NCBI GenBank assembly: GCA_027040375.1
Contig: JALUMJ010000053.1
Span: 1 to 12,261 of the forward strand
Source: Campylobacteraceae bacterium
Lineage (GTDB): Bacteria > Campylobacterota > Campylobacteria > Campylobacterales > Sulfurospirillaceae
Direction: 5' to 3'
Length of the DNA stretch: 12,261 nt
Shown here in pieces: positions 1 to 6,531 of the stretch. Both the position numbers and the translations under genes were made by a program. The notes below the pieces were generated by a model. The model did no database searches. It was not told the origin of the DNA and saw only the letters and a program-made list of their open reading frames with translations. Numbering within the stretch: position 1 is the stretch's first letter; each line of letters starts with the position of its first letter.

Positions 1-128
1 GACAGAGTGAAGCGAAGATATTAAACGATAAATGGTCAGTAACTTCAACTGATGGCTTGCGTGGAAGTCACTATGAACACGCGATGGCGATAATCAACAA
101 CAAAGCAGAAATACTCTCAGTAGAGTAG
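1..128 (+). CDS. map: Methionine aminopeptidase, C-terminal fragment (5' end outside window)
   Basis: The reading frame starting at base 3 encodes 41 residues before the TAG at 126-128. They include KILNDKWSVTSTDGLRGSHYEH and then AIINNKAEILS. This is the C-terminal end of type I methionine aminopeptidase, which removes the initiator Met from nascent proteins in the cytoplasm. The Glu in the HYEH segment corresponds to a conserved metal-ligand glutamate of the dinuclear metal site. The rest of the gene, including the other metal ligands, lies upstream of the window. A map gene directly before infA is the usual Campylobacterota order (secY-map-infA), which supports the call. A small dyad, ACTCT-CAGT-AGAGT at 113-126, overlaps the last codons and the stop. 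Confidence 0.93.
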   Translation, partial: QSEAKILNDKWSVTSTDGLRGSHYEHAMAIINNKAEILSVE

Positions 129-144
129 AGAAATGTAAATAGTT

Positions 145-172
145 AGGAGTTTACTTCCTAAAAAAGATGACA
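145..172 (+). repeat. 28-bp direct repeat, copy 1 (with internal hairpin)
   Basis: This 28-base stretch recurs at 229-256 with one substitution (G149 versus A233). Its first 15 bases form a short hairpin: AGGAG, loop TTTAC, then TTCCT. It is followed by six As and GATGACA. The single difference between the copies falls in the stem and converts an A-U pair to a G-U pair, so the RNA fold is kept. No terminator T-run follows. Confidence 0.8.
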
Positions 173-175
173 GTT

Positions 176-203
176 AAAACGAAGTTTTCTAGGCGTAAGC
201 CTA
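176..203 (+). other. Two adjacent short hairpins between the 28-bp repeats
   Basis: AAAAC-GAA-GTTTT (176-188) is a 5-bp stem with a GAA triloop. One base later, TAGGC-GTAA-GCCTA (190-203) is a 5-bp stem with a GNRA-type GUAA tetraloop. With the hairpins inside the two flanking repeats they make four consecutive small stem-loops in the 141-base map-infA gap. The function is unknown; a structured 5' leader for infA or a dispersed intergenic repeat are both possible. Confidence 0.5.
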
Positions 204-228
204 AGCTTTAGTAGAGTGTGAATTTTTC

Positions 229-256
229 AGGAATTTACTTCCTAAAAAAGATGACA
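229..256 (+). repeat. 28-bp direct repeat, copy 2
   Basis: This is the second copy of the 28-base repeat, 84 bases downstream of copy 1. Its first 15 bases, AGGAATTTACTTCCT, form a perfect 5-bp stem with loop TTTAC. It ends four bases before the infA Shine-Dalgarno (AGGAG at 260-264), so the hairpin lies in the infA 5' untranslated region if transcription starts upstream. Similarity between the copies may extend upstream: AGTAGAGT occurs at 119-126 (the end of map) and again at 210-217. Confidence 0.8.
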
Positions 257-269
257 AATAGGAGAATAT

Positions 270-488
270 ATGGCTAAAGATGATGTTATTGAAATAGACG
301 GACAAGTTATAGAGGCATTGCCAAATGCAACTTTTAAAGTCGAAGTTCAAAACAAGCATGTGATATTATGTCACATAGCAGGAAAGATGAGGATGCATTA
401 TATAAAAATAATGCCAGGTGATAAGGTGAAAGTTGAATTAACACCTTATAGTTTAGATAAAGGTAGAATTACTTACAGGTATAAGTAA
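270..488 (+). CDS. infA: Translation initiation factor IF-1
   Basis: This 72-residue protein has the canonical IF-1 length and covers the whole S1/OB-fold. It begins [20 protein letters not shown], has the core [24 protein letters not shown], and ends in [10 protein letters not shown]-1 binds the 30S A site and, with IF-2 and IF-3, assures correct initiator tRNA selection. The start is fixed by AGGAG at 260-264, five bases before the ATG. It follows map after 141 structured bases and precedes a 184-base leader before rpmJ, so it may be transcribed separately from the ribosomal protein genes downstream. Confidence 0.97.
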   Translation: MAKDDVIEIDGQVIEALPNATFKVEVQNKHVILCHIAGKMRMHYIKIMPGDKVKVELTPYSLDKGRITYRYK

Positions 489-672
489 AATATTAGCAAA
501 ACTTGGATATAATTCATACCTTTTGTAAAACTGTGTGAAGAAGAATTGAAAAAAAACCACTATTTTTTCAATTGTTGGTTTAGTAAAACATCGCTAAACC
601 TGTGACAGTTTACTTAGAGAGTGATTTTTTAAATTGCTCGAATTTCAGTGGAAAAAAAACAAAGGCAAGATC
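489..672 (+). promoter_or_regulatory. Structured leader upstream of rpmJ (two hairpins)
   Basis: This 184-base gap holds no gene. After the TATAAT box it contains a perfect 11-bp AT-rich stem (544-554 with 563-573, loop AACCACTA). Three bases later comes a perfect 7-bp stem, GGTTTAG at 577-583 with CTAAACC at 594-600. Neither is followed by a T-run, so they do not look like intrinsic terminators. In many bacteria the alpha operon (S13-S11-S4-alpha-L17) is feedback-regulated by ribosomal protein S4 binding its leader. Whether this leader does that here is inference. Confidence 0.45.
508..513 (+). promoter_or_regulatory. Candidate sigma-70 -10 box for the rpmJ-rplQ operon
   Basis: A perfect TATAAT stands 20 bases after the infA stop, in the context TTGGATATAATTC. 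Campylobacterota housekeeping promoters typically have a strong, often G-extended -10 and a poorly conserved -35, which fits: no TTGACA is seen upstream. Initiation would fall near 520 and give a leader of about 150 nt before rpmJ. This is inferred from sequence only. Confidence 0.5.
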
Positions 673-786
673 ATGAAAGTACGACCTTCTGTAAAGAAGA
701 TGTGCGATAAGTGCAAAGTGATAAAACGAAAAGGTGTCGTTAGAGTCATTTGCGTAAATCCAAAACACAAACAGAGACAAGGATAA
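673..786 (+). CDS. rpmJ: Large ribosomal subunit protein bL36
   Basis: A 37-residue protein beginning [18 protein letters not shown] and ending PKHKQRQG, with the usual length and sequence of L36. It has the zinc-binding pattern Cys11-X2-Cys14-X12-Cys27-X4-His32, so this is the zinc-ribbon (C+) form and not the zinc-free paralogue. It binds 23S rRNA in the large subunit. An AAGG at 662-665 precedes the ATG by seven bases. The rpsM Shine-Dalgarno lies inside its last codons and only two bases separate it from rpsM, so the two genes are probably translationally coupled. Confidence 0.97.
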   Translation: MKVRPSVKKMCDKCKVIKRKGVVRVICVNPKHKQRQG

Positions 787-788
787 CC

Positions 789-1157
789 ATGGCAAGAATT
801 GCAGGTGTAGACCTTCCAAACAAGAAAAGAGTAGAGTATGCATTGACATATATCTACGGAGTAGGCTTAACAAGCTCAAGATTGATATTAGATGCAACAG
901 GCATTTCTTATGATAAAAGAGCAAGTGAACTAACAGAAGAAGAGATAGCTTCTATCCGTAATGAACTTCAACAGAATTATGCAGTTGAGGGTGATTTACG
1001 AAAAAGTGTAGCTATGAATATCAAAGCTTTGATGGACATGGGTAGCTATAGAGGTCTAAGACATAGACGAGGACTTCCTGTTAGAGGTCAAAAAACAAAA
1101 ACTAATGCGCGCACACGAAAAGGTAAGAAACGAACCGTCGGCGCAAAAGCTAATTAG
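789..1157 (+). CDS. rpsM: Small ribosomal subunit protein uS13
   Basis: A 122-residue S13 starting [20 protein letters not shown]. It contains the HhH-like segment YIYGVG and the C-terminal rRNA-binding tail [22 protein letters not shown]13 sits in the head of the 30S subunit and contacts the P-site tRNA and the bridge to 50S. The frame is open further upstream to an ATG at 750, but that start would overlap rpmJ, has no family support and adds a non-homologous tail. ATG 789 has AAGGA at 779-783 with five bases of spacing and gives the canonical N-terminus. Confidence 0.97.
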   Translation: MARIAGVDLPNKKRVEYALTYIYGVGLTSSRLILDATGISYDKRASELTEEEIASIRNELQQNYAVEGDLRKSVAMNIKALMDMGSYRGLRHRRGLPVRGQKTKTNARTRKGKKRTVGAKAN

Positions 1158-1175
1158 AGTCTCAAAGGGAAACAG

Positions 1176-1568
1176 ATGGCAAAAAGAAAAGTAGCTAGAA
1201 AAAAAGTTGTTAAGAAAAATATTGCAAAAGGTGTAGTATATATCTCTGCAACATTCAATAACACTGTTGTGACTGTAACTGATGAGATGGGAAATGTTAT
1301 TGCATGGAGTAGTGCAGGCAGCCTAGGTTTTAAAGGCAGCAAGAAATCAACTCCATATGCAGCTCAACAAGCAGTTGATGATGCATTGGCAAAAGCAATG
1401 GAACATGGAATCAAAGAACTCGGTATTAAAGTTCAAGGTCCAGGATCAGGTCGCGAAACTGCAGTCAAAAGTGTAGGCGCATATGAAGGAATCAGAGTAA
1501 CTTTCTTAAAAGATATTACCCCACTACCTCATAATGGATGCAGACCTCCAAAAAGAAGAAGAGTATAA
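1176..1568 (+). CDS. rpsK: Small ribosomal subunit protein uS11
   Basis: A 130-residue S11. It starts with a basic N-terminal tail ([19 protein letters not shown]). The core includes [15 protein letters not shown], and the signature region reads [12 protein letters not shown] and [16 protein letters not shown]11 forms part of the 30S platform near the E site. It follows rpsM by 18 bases; AAAGGGA at 1164-1170 is its ribosome-binding site. It belongs to the conserved rpsM-rpsK-rpsD-rpoA-rplQ cluster. Confidence 0.98.
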   Translation: MAKRKVARKKVVKKNIAKGVVYISATFNNTVVTVTDEMGNVIAWSSAGSLGFKGSKKSTPYAAQQAVDDALAKAMEHGIKELGIKVQGPGSGRETAVKSVGAYEGIRVTFLKDITPLPHNGCRPPKRRRV

Positions 1569-1638
1569 ATTAAGGTATCTTATTGATACAAATATAAATA
1601 AATAATTTTATTGTTTATGCATTAGATTAGGAGAAAAA
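1569..1638 (+). other. Intergenic spacer rpsK-rpsD with a small hairpin
   Basis: This 70-base AT-rich gap is longer than the other internal gaps of the operon downstream of rpmJ. It contains a 5-bp stem, GTATC-TTATT-GATAC (1575-1589), followed by an A/T-rich run. It ends with the rpsD Shine-Dalgarno AGGAG at 1629-1633. It could be a processing site or hold a weak internal promoter. Neither is established, and chance AT-rich pairing is possible. Confidence 0.3.
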
Positions 1639-2265
1639 ATGTCGAGATATAGAGGACCAGTTGAAAAGCTTGAGCGAAGACTCGGTGTAAGCTTAGCACT
1701 TAAAGGCGAGAGAAGACTTGCTGGTAAAAGCGCACTTGATAAAAGACCTTACGCACCAGGACAACACGGTCAAAGAAGAACAAAAGTAAGTGAATATGGG
1801 CTTCAATTAAAAGAGAAGCAAAAGGCGAAGTTTATGTATGGCGTTTCTGAAAAACAGTTTAGAAGACTTTTTGCAGATGCTAACAAAACTGAGGGAAACA
1901 CAGGAACAAACCTTATATTGTTAATTGAGAGAAGATTGGACAATGTTGCATATCGAATGGGTTTCGCAACAACAAGAAGATTTGCTCGTCAATTAGTAAC
2001 TCATGGACATATTTTAGTAAATGGAAAAAAACTAGATATCCCTTCATATAGAGTTAAAGCAGGCGATAAAGTCGAAGTTCGTGAAAAATCTAAAAATAAT
2101 CCACAAATTGTTCGTGCATTAGAATTAACAGCACAAACAGGGATAGTTCCTTGGGTTGATATTGACACAAGTAAATCATTTGGTATTTTCACAAGAATAC
2201 CACAGAGAGAAGAAATAGTTATTCCGGTTGAAGAGAGATTAATCGTTGAGCTTTATTCTAAATAA
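1639..2265 (+). CDS. rpsD: Small ribosomal subunit protein uS4
   Basis: A 208-residue S4. The N-terminal part carries [20 protein letters not shown]. The S4 RNA-binding domain spans about residues 97-160 ([12 protein letters not shown], then [20 protein letters not shown]). The C-terminus is the typical [12 protein letters not shown]. There are no cysteines, so this is the zinc-free (C-minus) form. S4 nucleates 30S assembly on the 5' domain of 16S rRNA. In several bacteria it is also the translational repressor of this operon, which is relevant to the structured leader at 489-672. Confidence 0.98.
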   Translation: MSRYRGPVEKLERRLGVSLALKGERRLAGKSALDKRPYAPGQHGQRRTKVSEYGLQLKEKQKAKFMYGVSEKQFRRLFADANKTEGNTGTNLILLIERRLDNVAYRMGFATTRRFARQLVTHGHILVNGKKLDIPSYRVKAGDKVEVREKSKNNPQIVRALELTAQTGIVPWVDIDTSKSFGIFTRIPQREEIVIPVEERLIVELYSK

Positions 2266-2280
2266 TAAGGTAGGTAGCAT

Positions 2281-3294
2281 ATGAAAAGTATTAACACATC
2301 AGCACACATGCCAACAGAAATTGAAGTAGAAAATATTTCTAAAAATAAGATTAAAATAAGTGCATATCCTTTTGAAGCGGGTTTTGCTATAACTTTAGCG
2401 CATCCACTTCGAAGACTATTGTTTAGTTCAACCGTAGGTTGTGCACCGATTGCTGTAAGAATTGAAGGCGTAACTCATGAATTTGATAGTATCAGAGGAA
2501 TGTTGGAAGATGTAGCGCTTTTTATAATAAATCTTAAAAATATTCGATTTAAACTTAAAAATGATGCAGACAGAGCAGTACTTAACTATTCATTTACAGG
2601 ACCAAAAGAGATTCGAGGGGTAGATTTAAACAATGATGATGTAGAAATTGTTACTCCAGATAATTACTTTGCAACTATTAATGAAGATGCTGAGTTAAAC
2701 TTTTCAATTATTGTCGAAAAGGGCATCGGGTATGTTCCTAGCGAAAATATTAGAGAAGATGTAGATGCTGGTTATATTGCGCTTGATGGTTTCTTTACAC
2801 CAGTAAAAAAAGCTGTATATGAGATTGAAAAGATATTGGTTGAAGATAATCCAAATTATGAAAAGATAGTTTTTACTGTTGAAACTGATGGGCTTATAAC
2901 TCCAATCGATGCTTTTAAACACTCTATGGAAGCTATGTACGCACAAATGTCAGTATTTCAAGGCATATTGGATATAAAAGTAGAAACAAATGAAGTAGAA
3001 GTTGAGACAAGCATAGAGTTTGGTAAATTACTGCAGAGCATAGAAGATTTAAATCTAAGTGCTAGAAGTTATAACTGCTTGGATAGAGCAGAGATAAAGT
3101 ATATTGGTGAATTATCATTGATGAGTGAAGTTGAACTTAAAAACTTGAAAAATCTTGGAAAAAAATCCCTAGAAGAAATCAAACAGGTTATGGAAGATTT
3201 AGAATTTCCAGTTGGTTTTGAATTTCTAGAAGATTCAGCAGAAGTCTTAAAAAATAAAATCCAAGATTTAAAATCTGAAACGAATGAGGGCTAA
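2281..3294 (+). CDS. rpoA: DNA-directed RNA polymerase subunit alpha
   Basis: A 337-residue alpha subunit. The N-terminal assembly domain covers about residues 1-235, with the dimer segment [17 protein letters not shown] and the [13 protein letters not shown] motif. A linker follows, then the C-terminal domain from about residue 255, with [14 protein letters not shown] and the helix-hairpin-helix [17 protein letters not shown]. The C-terminal domain binds UP elements and activators. The AHPLRR segment replaces the GNALRR of Proteobacteria such as E. coli and resembles what I know of Campylobacter alpha subunits. The ATG at 2281 follows AAGG and AGG boxes at 2267-2274; rplQ starts two bases after the stop. 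Confidence 0.98.
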   Translation: MKSINTSAHMPTEIEVENISKNKIKISAYPFEAGFAITLAHPLRRLLFSSTVGCAPIAVRIEGVTHEFDSIRGMLEDVALFIINLKNIRFKLKNDADRAVLNYSFTGPKEIRGVDLNNDDVEIVTPDNYFATINEDAELNFSIIVEKGIGYVPSENIREDVDAGYIALDGFFTPVKKAVYEIEKILVEDNPNYEKIVFTVETDGLITPIDAFKHSMEAMYAQMSVFQGILDIKVETNEVEVETSIEFGKLLQSIEDLNLSARSYNCLDRAEIKYIGELSLMSEVELKNLKNLGKKSLEEIKQVMEDLEFPVGFEFLEDSAEVLKNKIQDLKSETNEG

Positions 3295-3296
3295 GC

Positions 3297-3647
3297 ATGA
3301 GACATAAGCATGGATATAGAAAACTAGGTCGTACTTCAACACATAGAAGTGCTCTATTAAAAAACCTAGCAATAGCAATTATAAAATATGAAAAAATTGA
3401 AACTACAGATCAAAAAGCTAAAGAGCTTAGAGGATATGTAGAGAAATTAATCACAAGAGCAAGAAAAGGTGATTTTAACGCTCATAAAGCTGTATTTGCA
3501 GCTTTACAAGATAAAACTTCGACCAAAAAACTTGTAGAAGAAATTGCACCAAAATATGTGGACAGAAATGGCGGTTATACAAGAATAATCAAAACAAGAA
3601 CCAGAAGAGGCGACGCTGCTTCTATGGCATTTATAGAGTTAGTATAA
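3297..3647 (+). CDS. rplQ: Large ribosomal subunit protein bL17
   Basis: A 116-residue L17 starting [20 protein letters not shown], with [19 protein letters not shown] in the middle and the [15 protein letters not shown] end. L17 lies near the polypeptide exit tunnel of the 50S subunit. Its ATG is two bases after the rpoA stop, and its ribosome-binding site (GAGGG, 3286-3290) lies inside the rpoA end, so it is coupled to rpoA. It is the last gene of the ribosomal block: an intrinsic terminator follows ten bases after the stop. Confidence 0.98.
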   Translation: MRHKHGYRKLGRTSTHRSALLKNLAIAIIKYEKIETTDQKAKELRGYVEKLITRARKGDFNAHKAVFAALQDKTSTKKLVEEIAPKYVDRNGGYTRIIKTRTRRGDAASMAFIELV

Positions 3648-3656
3648 TACAAATCT

Positions 3657-3689
3657 TATAAAGGCTGAGAGTTTCAGCCTTTATATTTT
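3657..3689 (+). terminator. Rho-independent terminator of the ribosomal operon
   Basis: A perfect 12-bp stem (TATAAAGGCTGA at 3657-3668 with its complement at 3674-3685) and a GAGTT loop are followed by TTTT. It begins ten bases after the rplQ stop and separates the ribosomal protein/RNA polymerase block from the metabolic operon. This is the clearest intrinsic terminator in the window. Confidence 0.9.
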
Positions 3690-3803
3690 ACTTCATTGCT
3701 AGAGAAACCCTCCAATTTGATAAATTGAACACAATTATCTTTAATAATTCAGTCGCTTTTAACCATATATTTGAGAAAATAAGAAAAAATATTAGGATAA
3801 AGT
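3690..3803 (+). promoter_or_regulatory. Promoter region of the nfu-murE-tkt operon, with dyads
   Basis: The gap between the terminator and the nfu gene should contain the promoter for the downstream operon. The best -10 candidate is TATATT at 3766-3771, preceded by TTTTAACCA; this is weak. Upstream are two dyads: CAATTT-GAT-AAATTG (3713-3727) and AATTAT-CTTTA-ATAATT (3733-3749). Bases 3719-3739 also read as an approximate palindrome, GATAA.TTG with CAATTATC. These could be operators, possibly for a metal-responsive repressor given the Fe-S gene that follows, but no match to a defined box is certain. Confidence 0.35.
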
Positions 3804-4079
3804 ATGTTACCCTTTAATGATGAAGAATTATTACCTGCAGTTGAAAAGTCTTTAGAAAAAGTCAAGCCAATGTTAGCTTTAGATGGTGGCGGACTTACAC
3901 TACTTGGTGTTAAAAATGGTGTAGTTTATGTGCAATTGCAAGGTGCATGCCATGGATGTGCATCTGCTTCACAAACACTCAAATATGGCATAGAGAGACA
4001 ACTTAAAATCGATATACATCCCGAAATTGGTTTAGAAAATATACCTTTGGGCGTTGAGTTTGACATAGAGGCGCTATAG
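3804..4079 (+). CDS. NifU C-terminal domain (Nfu-type) Fe-S cluster scaffold/carrier
   Basis: A 91-residue stand-alone NifU-like domain. It has PMLALDGGGLTLLGVKNGVVYV and then the cluster-binding motif GACHGCASASQTLK, with Cys49-X2-Cys52. Nfu-type proteins dimerise around a 4Fe-4S cluster and hand it to target apoproteins in the cytoplasm. Here the domain stands alone, without the NifU N-terminal or central domains. AGGA at 3793-3796 precedes the ATG. It is the first gene after the ribosomal terminator, and the TPR gene begins three bases after its stop. The family call is firm; the specific client proteins cannot be told. Confidence 0.93.
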   Translation: MLPFNDEELLPAVEKSLEKVKPMLALDGGGLTLLGVKNGVVYVQLQGACHGCASASQTLKYGIERQLKIDIHPEIGLENIPLGVEFDIEAL

Positions 4080-4082
4080 AAT

Positions 4083-4649
4083 ATGAAGCTAAATGTGACC
4101 TTGGGGATAGATAACTTTTACAAAAAAGATTATGATGCTGCATTATTGCAATTTTCTCTTGCTCTTCAAATTGATCCAGAGTGCAAAGAAGCAAAATTAG
4201 GCGCAATACTTTCCGATATGGCAAAAGAAAAAGAAGCAGAGGCAGAAGCCTTGCTTGAATACTACCTGCTTTTAGTTGAAGATGACAATGAAAATAGCGA
4301 AAATATAGTAGAAGATATCATAGAACTTATAGACAATAGCACTGAATCTATATATAAGTTGATAGATTCAAAAGAGTTAGAGTTCGCAATAAATGAGGAA
4401 AATGGTATCGAATACGAAGACTTTATGAAGCACATTAGACAAAGAGGTAGTTTTGCAAAGGCATTTGAAGATATCATGTTTTCAACCAAAGTGATGATTT
4501 CAAAAAAAGAAGATTTTGTTGATTTTTTAGAAAAACTGATTGATAATGGTTTTGAAGAGATGTCCTTAGGCTATCTTGAGAGTGCTATAAGTGTATTCCC
4601 TAATGACTCAAAATTACTTTCTCTTGTGAAAAAAGCAGGAAAAAGTTGA
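4083..4649 (+). CDS. TPR-repeat protein of unknown function
   Basis: A 188-residue acidic, probably cytoplasmic protein; no signal peptide or membrane segment is seen. Residues 8-40 (GIDNFYKKDYDAALLQFSLALQIDP) match a tetratricopeptide repeat. The C-terminal stretch around residues 150-185 (NGFEEMSLGYLESAISVFPND) looks like a second, degenerate one. The middle is rich in Glu/Asp, with EDDNENSEN near residues 73-81. TPRs mediate protein-protein contacts, and the partner is unknown. It starts three bases after nfu, and its TGA overlaps the TTG start of murE, so the three genes are probably co-translated. I believe an uncharacterised gene sits in the equivalent place in other Campylobacterota, from memory only. 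Confidence 0.8.
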   Translation: MKLNVTLGIDNFYKKDYDAALLQFSLALQIDPECKEAKLGAILSDMAKEKEAEAEALLEYYLLLVEDDNENSENIVEDIIELIDNSTESIYKLIDSKELEFAINEENGIEYEDFMKHIRQRGSFAKAFEDIMFSTKVMISKKEDFVDFLEKLIDNGFEEMSLGYLESAISVFPNDSKLLSLVKKAGKS

Positions 4650-5950
4650 TAATTAATATAAAAAATGGATTCCCATATAATTTTATAACAGATAATTCAA
4701 AAGAGTGCAATGAGAATTGTGCATTTCTTTTGACAAAATTAAATGAGAGGTATCTAAATGATGCCAAAAACAGTGGATGTGTAAATTTTATATCAGCAGC
4801 AGAAGTTTTAAAGATACTAGGTTTAAATGAAGGCATTAGTATTATTGGGATTACAGGAACAAACGGTAAGACAACTACAGCGGCCGCACTGTATTCACTG
4901 CTATTAGATTTAAATAAAAAAGTAGCCATGCAAGGCACTAGAGGTTTTTTTATAAATGAAAAAAAAGTCACAAAAAAGAGCTTAACAACACCTACAATAT
5001 TAGAAACGATAAAACACTTAAAAGATGCAAAAGAGCAAGGTTGTAGCTATTTTATAACCGAAGTAAGTTCACATGCAATAGTGCAAAATAGAATAGATGG
5101 ATTAAATTTTGTATTAAAAATATTTACAAATGTTACTCAAGACCATCTTGATTTTCATAAAAGTTTGGAAAATTATATTCAAGTAAAAAGTAGTTTTTTT
5201 GATGGTGAATGTAAAAAACTTATCAATAAAGATGATACAAAGATAAGATATAACAAGAAAAATTGTATGACATATGGTATCGAAAATCCATCAACTTATA
5301 AAGTTTTAGCGTATGCATTAGATGATGGCATAAGTGCTGCAATCTCAAAGATAGAAAAAATTTATGAATTTTCTAGCCCATTGCATGGTTTTTTCAATCT
5401 ATACAATATCTTAGCTGCAATTGGAGCAGCTGATATGCTAGGAATTGCTCCAATGCAAGAGATTTGTGACAAGGTTAGCAATTTTGCTGGAGTAGAAGGC
5501 AGGATGGAAATTGTGAGCGATAATCCACTTATCATAGTTGATTTTGCTCATACGCCTGATGGTATGCAAAAAGTGATGGATAGCTTGAAAAACAAGGATA
5601 TCGTAGTAGTTTTTGGGGCAGGTGGGGATAGAGATAGAGATAAAAGAGCAAAGATGGGATTTATCGCTTCGAAATATGCTAAAAAAATCATCATAACGAG
5701 CGATAATCCTAGAAGTGAAAATCCGCAAGAGATAATCAAAGAGATATATAAAGGTGCAAAAAATTCTAAGGCACTTAGGGTAGAAGTTGATAGAAAAAAG
5801 GCGATAAGTGAAGCTATAAAATGGCAAGAAAAAGATGAAGTACTGCTAGTTTTGGGAAAAGGTGATGAGGCTTATCAAGAGATAAACGAAGAAAAATTTC
5901 CATTTGATGACAGAATTGTAATAAGAAGTTTAATAGGAAAGATAGGGTAA
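4646..5950 (+). CDS. murE: UDP-MurNAc-L-Ala-D-Glu:meso-diaminopimelate ligase
   Basis: A 434-residue Mur ligase, short for MurE but normal for Campylobacterota as far as I recall. The order is N-terminal substrate domain, ATP P-loop GITGTNGKTTT (residues 68-78), TTPTILE substrate motif, TEVSSHA, QDHLDFH, and the carbamylated-lysine position K181 in YIQVKSSFF. The C-terminal domain has DNPRSENP (D353-R356), the meso-DAP specificity signature, and PFDDR near the end. It adds the third residue of the peptidoglycan stem peptide. The start is TTG at 4646, inside TTGA overlapping the TPR stop, with AGGA at 4637-4640 five bases upstream; no ATG fits the conserved N-terminus. Confidence 0.96.
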   Translation: MIINIKNGFPYNFITDNSKECNENCAFLLTKLNERYLNDAKNSGCVNFISAAEVLKILGLNEGISIIGITGTNGKTTTAAALYSLLLDLNKKVAMQGTRGFFINEKKVTKKSLTTPTILETIKHLKDAKEQGCSYFITEVSSHAIVQNRIDGLNFVLKIFTNVTQDHLDFHKSLENYIQVKSSFFDGECKKLINKDDTKIRYNKKNCMTYGIENPSTYKVLAYALDDGISAAISKIEKIYEFSSPLHGFFNLYNILAAIGAADMLGIAPMQEICDKVSNFAGVEGRMEIVSDNPLIIVDFAHTPDGMQKVMDSLKNKDIVVVFGAGGDRDRDKRAKMGFIASKYAKKIIITSDNPRSENPQEIIKEIYKGAKNSKALRVEVDRKKAISEAIKWQEKDEVLLVLGKGDEAYQEINEEKFPFDDRIVIRSLIGKIG

Positions 5951-5955
5951 AATAG

Positions 5956-6339
5956 ATGACATTTGATATGCTTTATAGCAAAATTCATAGAGCAACAGTG
6001 AGTGATGCAAATCTAAATTATGTGGGTTCCATAACAATCGATAAAGATTTAATGGACGCAGCAAAGCTTAGGGTTGGACAAAAAGTAGAGATAGTAAATA
6101 TCAATAATGGTGAAAGATTTAGTACATATGTGATTGAAGGTGCTAGAGGAAAAAAAGATATCTGCTTAAATGGTGCAGCTGCTAGAAAAGCGGAAATTGG
6201 AGATAAGATTATAATAATCGCATATGCAAGCATGAGCGAGATAGAAGCAAATAGTTTTAAGCCGTCAGTTGTATTGATAGGTGAAAAAAATGAGATATTG
6301 CCAACATGTACCAAACTTAAGCATACCAGTAAGTCATAA
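5956..6339 (+). CDS. panD: Aspartate 1-decarboxylase, C-terminus rewritten by an inserted element
   Basis: A 127-residue PanD, the pyruvoyl enzyme that makes beta-alanine from aspartate for pantothenate and CoA. It starts [20 protein letters not shown]. The self-cleavage site is Gly24-Ser25 in YVGSITID, Ser25 giving the pyruvoyl group. Arg54 and Tyr58 lie in NNGERFSTY, and CLNGAAAR is the conserved core. From base 6297 the frame runs into the inverted-repeat element, so the last 13 or so residues ([13 protein letters not shown]) are encoded by the insertion. Removing the element restores an ending close to the ybaB start (TAA at 6590-6592 or TAG at 6585-6587). The catalytic core is intact, so activity is probably retained. 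Confidence 0.93.
   Translation: MTFDMLYSKIHRATVSDANLNYVGSITIDKDLMDAAKLRVGQKVEIVNINNGERFSTYVIEGARGKKDICLNGAAARKAEIGDKIIIIAYASMSEIEANSFKPSVVLIGEKNEILPTCTKLKHTSKS
6297..6329 (+). repeat. Left terminal inverted repeat (33 bp)
   Basis: This is the exact reverse complement of 6532-6564. It includes the sub-palindromes ACATGT and CTTAAG. It starts right after the GAGAT of panD and ends where lobe A begins at 6330. Confidence 0.95.
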
Positions 6340-6426
6340 AGATGTAAGATGTGAAGTAGCTAGTATGAAGGCTCTACTAGTAGAGTCAAATGCTAGATGC
6401 TTTGCAGATTGCTTCTTTATGACTTA
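6330..6426 (+). repeat. Lobe A: 97-nt imperfect hairpin of the element
   Basis: The base stem TAAGTCATAAAG (6330-6341) pairs perfectly with 6415-6426. Pairing continues through 6344-6366 with 6390-6412, with CTAGTAT (6360-6366) opposite ATGCTAG (6390-6396). The tip is the palindrome CTCTACTAGTAGAG (6372-6385). Of the imperfect positions, six are G-U compatible on the + strand and none is A-C, which hints that a + strand RNA fold has been maintained. Confidence 0.85.
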
Positions 6427-6435
6427 TCCGAAGGA

Positions 6436-6531
6436 CGATAAGAGAAACGCACACTTGCTTCGTTACAAAGTCTTGAAGCTACTAGTAGCTCCTGTGACTT
6501 TGTGCCTCGCAATTGTACATTTCTCTTATCG
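6436..6531 (+). repeat. Lobe B: 96-nt imperfect hairpin of the element
   Basis: The base stem CGATAAGAGAAA (6436-6447) pairs perfectly with 6520-6531. Inner pairing includes ACAAAGTC (6465-6472) with GACTTTGT (6496-6503). The tip is the palindrome AGCTACTAGTAGCT (6477-6490), centred exactly on the lobe midpoint. Here mismatches include two C-A and about one G-U position on the + strand, so unlike lobe A it gives no strand preference. Confidence 0.85.

Noticed and set aside
171..213. 14-codon leader peptide from ATG 168 to TAG 212
   Set aside because: There is no ribosome-binding site before it, and the sequence is better explained by the hairpin string.
145..256. CRISPR array (two 28-bp repeats with a 56-bp spacer)
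   Set aside because: There are only two copies, the spacer is too long and itself structured, there are no cas genes, and the repeat lies in a ribosomal operon leader.
544..573. Intrinsic terminator of infA
   Set aside because: The 11-bp stem is almost entirely A-T with a single G-C pair, and no T-run follows it (GTTGGTTTAG).
750..788. N-terminal extension of S13 from ATG 750
   Set aside because: It overlaps rpmJ, lacks homology, and the AAGGA at 779-783 clearly serves ATG 789.
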